Both the position numbers and the translations under genes were made by a program. A stretch of 13,196 nucleotides of DNA, from contig USFC01000045.1 in NCBI GenBank assembly GCA_900553865.1, positions 1 to 13,196 of the forward strand, written 5' to 3'. Shown here in pieces: positions 7,597-13,196 of the stretch. Every line of letters starts with the position of its first letter. Position 1 is the first letter of the stretch. The stretch comes from an uncultured Clostridium sp. GTDB taxonomy: Bacteria > Bacillota > Clostridia > TANB77 > CAG-508. The notes below the pieces were generated by a model. The model saw only the letters and a list, made by a program, of their open reading frames with translations. It was not told where the DNA came from and did no database searches.

Positions 7597-9399
7597 TTGA
7601 AAAATAGTATAAAAACATTAGCAATGTGGTTAATAATTTTAGTTATTTTTATAGGTGTAATTACATCAATATTAGATAACTCAAACAATAAGCTAGCGTA
7701 TTCAGAATTAATTTCAAAAATAGAAGCTGGCGAAGTAAAAGAAATAGAAATTTCTTCAGAAGGAACAAGTGCACAAGTATTATTAAAAAATGATAATGTG
7801 AAAAAAGAAGTTAACATTCCAAGCATAAATAGCTTAATGGATAACCTTCAAGAATCAATGAAAACAGACAGCATTAAAGTAACAGAAAAATCACAATCAA
7901 TTTGGGCAATAGGTTTAAGCTTACTTACTCCATTCGGAATACTTGCAATATTCATTATTTTCTGGTTTTTCCTAATGAATGGAAACCAAGCTGGTGGAAA
8001 TAAAACAATGACATTTGGAAAAAGTAGAGCAAGAATGTTAAATCCACAAGACAAAGCAAAAGTCACATTTAAAGATGTAGCAGGTGTAGACGAAGAAAAA
8101 GAAGAATTAGAAGAAATAGTAGAATTTTTAAAAAATCCTAAGAAATTTACAGATATGGGAGCAAGAATACCAAAAGGAGTATTACTTGTAGGGCAACCAG
8201 GTACAGGTAAAACACTACTTGCAAAAGCAGTAGCAGGAGAAGCAGGAGTACCATTCTTTATTATAAGTGGTTCAGACTTTGTGGAAATGTTTGTTGGTGT
8301 TGGTGCATCAAGAGTTAGAGATTTATTCGAAGAAGCCAAAAGAAAAGCACCATGTATAGTATTTATAGATGAAATTGATGCAGTTGGACGTCAAAGAGGA
8401 GCAGGACTTGGTGGAGGACATGACGAAAGAGAACAAACTCTAAACCAATTATTAGTTGAAATGGATGGATTTGCGGAAAATGAAGGAGTTATTGTACTTG
8501 CTGCAACAAACCGCCCAGACGTACTAGATAAAGCACTACTTCGTGCAGGAAGATTTGACAGACAAATAGTAGTAGGAGCACCAGACGTAAAAGCAAGAGA
8601 ACAAATATTAGAAGTTCATAGTAGAAAGAAAAGATTAGCAGATGATGTAGATTTAAGAATAATTGCTAAAAATACATCAGGCTTCGCAGGAGCAGACCTA
8701 GAAAACGTATTAAACGAAGCAGCATTACTTGCTGCAAGAAGAAACTTACCAGAAATCGGAATGAAAGAAATAGAAGATGCAATGGTAAAAGTGACAATGG
8801 GACCAGAAAAAAGAACAAGAGTTAGAAACGAAAAAGAAAACAAATTAGTAGCATATCATGAAGCAGGTCATGCAGTTGTAAGTAGATTTTTACAAACACA
8901 AGACCCAGTTCATCAAATATCAATAGTACCTAGAGGAATGGCTGGTGGATACACAATGTATCGTCCAACAGAAGACAAAAACTTTATGTCAAAAACAGAA
9001 ATGGAAGAAACAATAGTATCATTACTTGGAGGAAGAGTAGCAGAAAGTCTAATTTTAAATGATGTATCAACAGGTGCAAGTAACGATATACAAAGAGCAA
9101 CACAAATTGCAAGAAATATGGTTACAAAATATGGTATGAGCGATAGAATTGGAGCAATAATGCTTGGCTCAGGACAAGAAGAAGTATTTTTAGGTAGAGA
9201 TTTTGCACAAGCAAAAGAATACTCAGAAGAAACAGCAGCAGTTGTAGACGAAGAAGTTAAGAAAATAGTTGACAATGCATATAGAAGAGCAGAACAAATC
9301 TTAAAAGAAAATATAGACAAACTACATGCAGTAGCAGGCGTATTACTAGAAAAAGAAAAAATTGATGGAGAAGAATTTGACGCCATCTTCAACAGATAA
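7597..9399 (+). CDS. ftsH: ATP-dependent zinc metalloprotease FtsH
   Basis: Membrane-anchored AAA+ protease that extracts and degrades misfolded membrane proteins and regulatory factors. 600 residues, a little shorter than E. coli (644) or B. subtilis (637), mainly at the C-terminal tail. Order: membrane helix 7-25, extracytoplasmic domain about 26-101, membrane helix 102-127; AAA+ module with Walker A GQPGTGKT (199-206), pore loop FVGV (Phe232), Walker B with Asp258-Glu259 and the second region of homology GRFDR with arginine fingers Arg319 and Arg322; protease domain with zinc site HEAGH (421-425) and third ligand Asp497 in SNDIQRAT. All catalytic residues are intact. It uses a TTG start with a strong binding site and has its own promoter and terminator, so it is a single-gene unit next to tilS. 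In related genomes hpt commonly lies between these two genes. Confidence 0.98.
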   Translation: MKNSIKTLAMWLIILVIFIGVITSILDNSNNKLAYSELISKIEAGEVKEIEISSEGTSAQVLLKNDNVKKEVNIPSINSLMDNLQESMKTDSIKVTEKSQSIWAIGLSLLTPFGILAIFIIFWFFLMNGNQAGGNKTMTFGKSRARMLNPQDKAKVTFKDVAGVDEEKEELEEIVEFLKNPKKFTDMGARIPKGVLLVGQPGTGKTLLAKAVAGEAGVPFFIISGSDFVEMFVGVGASRVRDLFEEAKRKAPCIVFIDEIDAVGRQRGAGLGGGHDEREQTLNQLLVEMDGFAENEGVIVLAATNRPDVLDKALLRAGRFDRQIVVGAPDVKAREQILEVHSRKKRLADDVDLRIIAKNTSGFAGADLENVLNEAALLAARRNLPEIGMKEIEDAMVKVTMGPEKRTRVRNEKENKLVAYHEAGHAVVSRFLQTQDPVHQISIVPRGMAGGYTMYRPTEDKNFMSKTEMEETIVSLLGGRVAESLILNDVSTGASNDIQRATQIARNMVTKYGMSDRIGAIMLGSGQEEVFLGRDFAQAKEYSEETAAVVDEEVKKIVDNAYRRAEQILKENIDKLHAVAGVLLEKEKIDGEEFDAIFNR

Positions 9400-9403
9400 A
9401 AAA

Positions 9404-9449
9404 ATGACGCTATTTAGGACGTTTCCTAAATGCGTCATCTCTCTTTTTT
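9404..9449 (+). terminator. Intrinsic terminator of ftsH
   Basis: ATGACGC (9404-9410) plus ATTTAGGA (9412-9419) pair with TCCTAAAT (9424-9431) plus GCGTCAT (9432-9438): 15 bp with one bulged T and a CGTT loop. A CTCTC spacer and six Ts (9444-9449) follow, starting 5 bases after the stop codon. Confidence 0.9.
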
Positions 9450-9480
9450 GCATTAAAAATTTAAAGAAGGAAAAAGAAGT

Positions 9481-10257
9481 ATGATAGCATTAATTACAGG
9501 AGCATCTTCTGGAATAGGGAGAGATATGGCTCGAATATTAAATAACTTAAACTACGATATAATTATAACAGCAAGAAACGAAGAAAGCTTAAAAGAGATA
9601 AAAAAAGAATTAAATGAGAAAAATAACAATAAAGTAGATATATATTTGGCGGATTTAAGCAAAGAAGAAGAGTGCTTAAAACTATATAATGAGGTAAAAG
9701 AGAAATATCAAAATATAGATTTACTAATTAATAATGCAGGATTTGGTCTATGTGGCAAAATGATAAATACAGATTTAGAAACAGAAATGAAAATGATAGA
9801 CACAAACATAAAAGCAGTGCACATTTTAACAAAAATGTTTTTAAAAGACATGGTACAAAGAGATAGTGGAAGAATTCTTAATGTTGCATCTGTGGCAGCT
9901 TTTATGGCAGGGCCATTAATGGCAACATATTATGCAAGCAAGAATTATGTATTAAGATTTAGTCAAGCTATAAAAGAAGAATTAAAAAAAGATAAATCAA
10001 ATGTTAAAATAAGTGTTTTATGCCCTGGACCAGTAAACACAAACTTTAACAAAGTAGCAAATGTAAAATTTGCATTAAAAAGCTTATCTAGTGAATATGT
10101 TGCTAAATACGCAATAAATAAAACTTTAAAAGGGAAATTCTTAATAATTCCAGGCTGGAAAATAAAAATAGCTAGATTTTTAAGTAAAATATCGCCAGAT
10201 ACAATTAGCACAAAAATATGCTATCATATGCAAAGTAAAAAAATACAAGATGCTTAA
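9481..10257 (+). CDS. Short-chain dehydrogenase/reductase (SDR family, DltE/YqjQ-like)
   Basis: Classical NAD(P)-dependent oxidoreductase; substrate unknown. 258 residues with a Rossmann fold: cofactor motif TGASSGIG at 6-13, NNAG at 84-87, and a complete catalytic set with Ser137, Tyr150 and Lys154 (YYASK). The PGPVNT motif after the catalytic region is also standard. The first residues run directly into the first beta strand, so there is no signal peptide. ATG 9481 has an AAGAAGG binding site upstream. No promoter is evident after the ftsH terminator, so expression may rely on read-through or a weak promoter I cannot see. The gene converges on the penicillin-binding protein gene and overlaps it by 4 bp. 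Its last codons (KKIQDA) lie in the left arm of the shared terminator. The neighbours do not point to a pathway. Confidence 0.9.
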   Translation: MIALITGASSGIGRDMARILNNLNYDIIITARNEESLKEIKKELNEKNNNKVDIYLADLSKEEECLKLYNEVKEKYQNIDLLINNAGFGLCGKMINTDLETEMKMIDTNIKAVHILTKMFLKDMVQRDSGRILNVASVAAFMAGPLMATYYASKNYVLRFSQAIKEELKKDKSNVKISVLCPGPVNTNFNKVANVKFALKSLSSEYVAKYAINKTLKGKFLIIPGWKIKIARFLSKISPDTISTKICYHMQSKKIQDA

Positions 10258-10281
10258 TGCGCATCTTGTATTTCTTTTTTT
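10237..10281. terminator. Bidirectional terminator inside two convergent genes
   Basis: AAATACAAGATGC (10241-10253) is the exact reverse complement of GCATCTTGTATTT (10261-10273), with a 7-base loop holding both stop codons (10255-10257 on +, 10254-10256 on -). Seven As (10237-10243) supply the T-run for the minus transcript, and C plus seven Ts (10275-10281) for the plus transcript. It ends both the dehydrogenase and the penicillin-binding protein genes. Confidence 0.9.
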
Positions 10282-12509
10282 AGTGTTACATTTATAACAG
10301 TTCCTTCTTCAACAGCAGTTCCAGCCATAGGGTCTTGTGAAAGTACAGTTCCGGTACCTGTTACATGAATATTCAAATTCTTTTGTTTTAAAGCACTTTT
10401 AGCTTGTAAATATGTCATTCCTTTTAAATCTGGTACAGTTTGAGAAGTTCTAGCCTCATTCCCTTCAGAATATAGGTGTACAATAGCTCCACTAACTAAA
10501 GCAGTACCAGGCTTTGGAACTTGGTCAGTTACAACTAAAGAGGTATCTGTTCCAGAAATTTTACAAGTAAATCCTGCATCTTCAATTATCTTTTTAGCCT
10601 CTGCTAAAGTCTTATTTCTAACATCTTGCAAAGTTGTTGTAGTAATAGTAGTTGTTGTTTCATCAGTAGATAAATCATCAGAAGGAACTCCTAAATAAGG
10701 TAAAACTTCACCTAATATTTGTGAAGCAACTGGTGCAGCAATTGTTCCACCTTGATGTCCAGATTTTCCTTGTGGGTCATACAAAGTAACTAAAACTACT
10801 ACTTCTGGATTTTCAACAGGAGAAATTCCAACAAATGAAGCTACATACATTGAATTTTCATTTGATGAATCTGGTTCAGAAGTACCAGTTTTTCCAGCTA
10901 CACTATAGCCTTTTACTTGTCCATATCTTCCTGTACCATCTGTTACAACAGACTCTAGCATATCCATTAATTGACTAGCAGTTTCCTTTGAAATAACTTG
11001 TCTTACATTTACTTGGTCTATAGAAGTTACAGCGCCAGTATCTGGATTTTCAACTTGTTTTACAATACGAGGTTCAACTAAAATGCCATTATTTGCAACA
11101 GTAGAAATAGCAGTAATTAATTGAATAGGGGTAATTCTAAAACGTTGACCAAAAGACATTGTTGCAAGTTCAATAGGTCCAACATCATCTAAATCCCAAA
11201 AATAGCTGTTAGCTTCACCAGAAGTTCCAATACCAGTTTTATCAAATAAACCAAAAGCTTCATAATATTTGTACAAAGTTTGAGCACCAATTCTTTTACC
11301 AAGTTGCATTAAAGCAGGGTTGCAAGAATTCATTAAAGCCTGCCTTAAAGTTTGGCTACCATGAGTAGTTACATTTTTCCAACAGTTAATTTTAATTCCA
11401 TTAATTAATTCATATCCTGAACAATTAAAATCATTAGCAGTGTCAGTACTTACAACGTTTTCTTCTAAGCCGATAGCAGAAGTAATTATTTTAAAAGTAG
11501 AACCAGGTTCATATGTATCAGAAACAGCTTTATTTCTCCACATTTTCATCAAAGAATTTACTTGCTCAGTATCACTTAAAGAATCCCAAGTAGCAGATAA
11601 AGAATCATTTGGATTTCTTGGAGAATTTAGGTCATAGTCAGGATATGTTGCCATTGCTAAAATATCTCCGTTAGAAGGCTTCATTATAATTACAGTTCCA
11701 CCACTTTTACAATCATTTTCTATGCAAGCTTGCTTCAAATATTTTTCTGCAATTGTTTGAATATTAGCATCAATAGTTAAAGTAATATTATTTCCATTTT
11801 CAGCAGGAATATAAGTTTCATTTTTATCAGGAATTAACTGAGCAGCAGCATTTTCAATACTAGAAATTTTACCAGAAGTTCCACTTAAAATACTATTCCA
11901 TTTTAGCTCCAATCCCTCTTGCCCTTCGTTATCAGTATTACAAAAACCAATTAAATTAGAAGCAAGATTTCCATAAGGATAATATCTTTTAACATCTTCA
12001 TCTATATTTATACCAGCATAAATTTTATTTTCAGTCATCCAATTTTGCAATTGTGTAATTTTATCTTTTTCAACTTTTTTTACAATAGTTTCAAAAGAGC
12101 TAGTACTGTTAATCTTTTCCAAAACTTCATCATAGTTTAATTCAAAAATATCAGAAAAAGCTTTAGCTAATGTTTCTTTATTTTCATCTTTAATTTTAGA
12201 AGGGTTAATACTTACAGTATCTACAGAAGCACTTGCAGCAAGTAGTTTTCCAGTAGAATCGTAAATGTTTCCTCTTTTAGCACTTATAACACGGTTTGTA
12301 GATTGCTGACGATTAGCAGCCTCTTTTAAATCTGGACCTTTAATAAATTGCAAATATGCTAGCCTTAAAATAAGAAGCAAAAGGACTATAAAGAATACTA
12401 GCAAACAAATAAGCAAGCTCTTGGACTTTACAGATTTTTTATTGCTGTTTTTTCTTATTATATTAGAACTAACACTGTTAGGATTTTTTTTATTTTTTGA
12501 CATCTTCAT
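10254..12509 (-). CDS. Class B penicillin-binding protein, FtsI/SpoVD type, with two PASTA domains
   Basis: Membrane-anchored D,D-transpeptidase that cross-links peptidoglycan, for septation (FtsI/PBP2B type) or spore cortex (SpoVD). 751 residues: a basic cytoplasmic N-terminus (1-30), one membrane helix (about 31-53), the dimerisation domain with AKRGNIYDSTGKLLA (residues 77-91), then the transpeptidase domain with STFK (337-340, Ser337 nucleophile), SCN (395-397) and KTGT (540-543). A Thr-rich linker (about 617-626) leads to two PASTA domains (about 627-684 and 690-746). SpoVD of B. subtilis has 646 residues and one PASTA domain; PBP2B (716) and PBP2x (750) have two, so sequence alone does not separate division from sporulation. 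ATG 12509 is preceded by GGTGAT; a second in-frame ATG lies two codons on. No mraW, ftsL or mraY neighbours are seen. It has its own promoter and shares its terminator with the dehydrogenase gene. Confidence 0.95.
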   Translation of the reverse strand: MKMSKNKKNPNSVSSNIIRKNSNKKSVKSKSLLICLLVFFIVLLLLILRLAYLQFIKGPDLKEAANRQQSTNRVISAKRGNIYDSTGKLLAASASVDTVSINPSKIKDENKETLAKAFSDIFELNYDEVLEKINSTSSFETIVKKVEKDKITQLQNWMTENKIYAGINIDEDVKRYYPYGNLASNLIGFCNTDNEGQEGLELKWNSILSGTSGKISSIENAAAQLIPDKNETYIPAENGNNITLTIDANIQTIAEKYLKQACIENDCKSGGTVIIMKPSNGDILAMATYPDYDLNSPRNPNDSLSATWDSLSDTEQVNSLMKMWRNKAVSDTYEPGSTFKIITSAIGLEENVVSTDTANDFNCSGYELINGIKINCWKNVTTHGSQTLRQALMNSCNPALMQLGKRIGAQTLYKYYEAFGLFDKTGIGTSGEANSYFWDLDDVGPIELATMSFGQRFRITPIQLITAISTVANNGILVEPRIVKQVENPDTGAVTSIDQVNVRQVISKETASQLMDMLESVVTDGTGRYGQVKGYSVAGKTGTSEPDSSNENSMYVASFVGISPVENPEVVVLVTLYDPQGKSGHQGGTIAAPVASQILGEVLPYLGVPSDDLSTDETTTTITTTTLQDVRNKTLAEAKKIIEDAGFTCKISGTDTSLVVTDQVPKPGTALVSGAIVHLYSEGNEARTSQTVPDLKGMTYLQAKSALKQKNLNIHVTGTGTVLSQDPMAGTAVEEGTVINVTLKKEIQDAH

Positions 12510-12545
12510 CTTATCACCAACTTTAAAATTTTTTTAATCAATAAT

Positions 12546-12574
12546 ATTGTACAGAAAAAGAGGATAAAAATCAA
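12546..12574 (-). promoter_or_regulatory. Sigma-A-like promoter of the penicillin-binding protein gene
   Basis: On the minus strand TTGATT (12574-12569) and TACAAT (12551-12546) are 17 bases apart, predicting a start near 12539 and a leader of about 30 bases to ATG 12509. The -35 is imperfect. Its form suggests vegetative expression and is a mild argument against a purely sporulation-specific gene. Confidence 0.55.
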
Positions 12575-12600
12575 TAGAAAATATGAGAAAAAAGAACAGA

Positions 12601-12698
12601 AGGGACGGTCCTTTTCGTTCCGATTTCGGAACACTTGGGACACTCCTTGACGCAAATAGTTTCGCTAAACTAATATTGATCCTATTAGTTTATGTCGA
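12601..12698 (+). repeat. Dispersed hairpin-rich repeat, copy B
   Basis: Divergent partner of the repeat at 4873-4963. It has GGGACGGTCC (12602-12611), the hairpin GTTCCGA-TT-TCGGAAC (12617-12632), TAGTTT/AAACTA in TAGTTTCGCTAAACTA (12658-12673) and a perfect 10-bp dyad TAAACTAATA (12666-12675) with TATTAGTTTA (12683-12692). The last two compete for the same arm. It shares CCTATTAGTTTA with copy A. It lies between the divergent promoters of the penicillin-binding protein gene and the right-edge gene. No coding potential is seen; the strand is nominal. Confidence 0.6.
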
Positions 12699-12726
12699 AG
12701 AAAGTCTAAAAAAGGAAATGAAAATA

Positions 12727-12755
12727 TTGACACTGGTTTGAAGGAATGCTAAAAT
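12727..12755 (+). promoter_or_regulatory. Strong sigma-A promoter for the right-edge gene
   Basis: TTGACA (12727-12732), a 17-base spacer and TAAAAT (12750-12755) preceded by the extended -10 TGC. The predicted start is near 12762, leaving a leader of about 225 bases before ATG 12987, much longer than the 30-40 base leaders elsewhere in the window. Confidence 0.75.
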
Positions 12756-12787
12756 TAATTTGCAAATAAGTTACTTGTAAATTAATT
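12753..12787 (+). promoter_or_regulatory. Inverted repeat at the -10 and start point
   Basis: AATTAATTTGCAA (12753-12765) pairs with TTGTAAATTAATT (12775-12787), 13 bp with one G-U. It begins inside the -10 and spans the predicted start point, the position of an operator. It could instead be a 5'-end hairpin. No regulator is identified. Confidence 0.4.
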
Positions 12788-12841
12788 AAAAGTAGCTAGT
12801 GAAACGTGAATAAAACTAAAGAAAAAGGAAAAAATAGAAGG

Positions 12842-12915
12842 CAGAAGACAAAAGTCAGATATCGGAGGTCTGATGTCAGAAGTCAGAAAGCAGATTTCAG
12901 CCATCAGATTTCTGA
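12842..12915 (+). repeat. Cluster of degenerate GTCAGA-like short repeats
   Basis: About 75 bases made largely of variants of GTCAGA and its complement: GTCAGA recurs in direct orientation, TCTGA occurs inverted, CAGATTTC is repeated exactly at 12891-12898 and 12905-12912, and TCAGA-TT-TCTGA (12904-12915) is a small hairpin. The spacing is irregular, unlike CRISPR. It lies in the long leader of the right-edge gene. Origin unknown; it may be slippage-prone DNA or a decayed intergenic repeat. Confidence 0.6.
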
Positions 12916-12986
12916 AAATGGAATTATTGGTTTTAAGCAAGATGTTCAGATGATTGATGTAGGAACTTGAAAGGAGATATATAGTA

Positions 12987-13196
12987 ATGAAAAAAACAAA
13001 AGAAAACATAGAAAAGATGAAACGTGAAAGCCTTGAGGCTGTACACACAAGTAGTTTTAGTGAAACAATAAAATATTTTAGAAAAAGAAAAAAGTCAATA
13101 ATAAATGAAGGTTCAAAAAAGCAATTACCACTAAATAAAAAAGGGCAAGCAGCTATAACTTTAGTAGCATTAGTGGTCACAATTGTTGTTTTAATT
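12987..13196 (+). CDS. Putative prepilin-like membrane protein, N-terminal part (3' end outside window)
   Basis: An open frame of 70 codons runs from ATG 12987 to the last base of the window. AGGAG (12972-12976) lies 10 bases upstream. The first 50 residues are hydrophilic and strongly basic (about MKKTKENIEKMKRES, then KYFRKRKKS and NKKGQ). They are followed by AAITLVALVVTIVVLI, still hydrophobic at the edge. A basic stretch ending in Gly before a TLVALVV-like helix is the layout of type IV prepilins and pseudopilins, which prepilin peptidase cuts after the Gly. Here three residues (QAA) separate Gly from ITLVALVV and the leader would be unusually long, so the usual cleavage geometry is not matched. 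It could be another protein with an N-terminal anchor. The upstream promoter and long structured leader suggest a separately regulated gene. Confidence 0.6.
   Translation, partial: MKKTKENIEKMKRESLEAVHTSSFSETIKYFRKRKKSIINEGSKKQLPLNKKGQAAITLVALVVTIVVLI

Noticed and set aside
9377..9400. Promoter for the dehydrogenase within the end of ftsH (TTGACG at 9377-9382)
   Set aside because: The nearest -10-like sequence is at about 12 bases spacing and a strong terminator lies between it and the gene.
12842..12915. CRISPR array
   Set aside because: The repeated units are only 6-8 bases, irregularly spaced and in both orientations, and no cas genes are present.
12782..13180. 132-codon minus-strand frame at the right end
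   Set aside because: It runs antisense through the GTCAGA repeats and the prepilin-like gene, is rich in Phe, Leu and Ser as expected from A-rich DNA read backwards, and has no family resemblance.
1..13196. A novel defence, mobile or biosynthetic gene system
   Set aside because: Every complete gene belongs to a well-known housekeeping family; only the repeats, the leader and the truncated right-edge gene remain unexplained.

Overview
The window is chromosomal DNA of a low-GC Firmicute (Bacillota), most likely a clostridium of the uncultured gut type. The grounds are strong AT bias, AGA as the main arginine codon, AAGGAGG-type ribosome binding sites, a Gram-positive RpoC without the insertion that splits the enterobacterial trigger loop, and the gene order gdpP-rplI-dnaB. 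The code is standard (TGG for Trp, no in-frame TGA). This is a core housekeeping region. I see no phage, CRISPR, toxin-antitoxin, defence or biosynthetic system, and I do not claim one.

Layout. Bases 2-2197 hold the C-terminal part of rpoC, already in frame at the left edge just after the catalytic NADFDGD loop, ending in an intrinsic terminator. A new sigma-A promoter (2312-2340) then drives gdpP (c-di-AMP phosphodiesterase), rplI (ribosomal protein L9), dnaB (replicative helicase) and probably tilS (tRNA-Ile lysidine synthetase), all on + with short gaps. ftsH (membrane AAA+ protease) has its own promoter (7522-7550), a TTG start and a strong terminator (9404-9449). A short-chain dehydrogenase gene follows. 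It converges on, and overlaps by 4 bp, a large minus-strand class B penicillin-binding protein with two PASTA domains (FtsI/SpoVD type). One palindrome serves as terminator for both genes and encodes the tail of both proteins.

Right end. From 12510 to 12986 there is no gene, but the stretch is structured: the minus-strand promoter of the penicillin-binding protein, a copy of a dispersed hairpin-rich repeat whose divergent partner lies between rplI and dnaB, a strong plus-strand promoter with a dyad at its start point, and a cluster of degenerate GTCAGA-like repeats. An RBS then leads into a gene cut by the window edge. Its 70 visible codons end in a prepilin-like hydrophobic segment.

The genes work in separate core processes: transcription, second-messenger turnover, translation, replication, tRNA modification, membrane proteolysis and wall synthesis. 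The points most worth a second look are the shared coding terminator, the dispersed repeats, the short TilS, the absence of hpt between tilS and ftsH, and the long-leader prepilin-like gene at the right edge.
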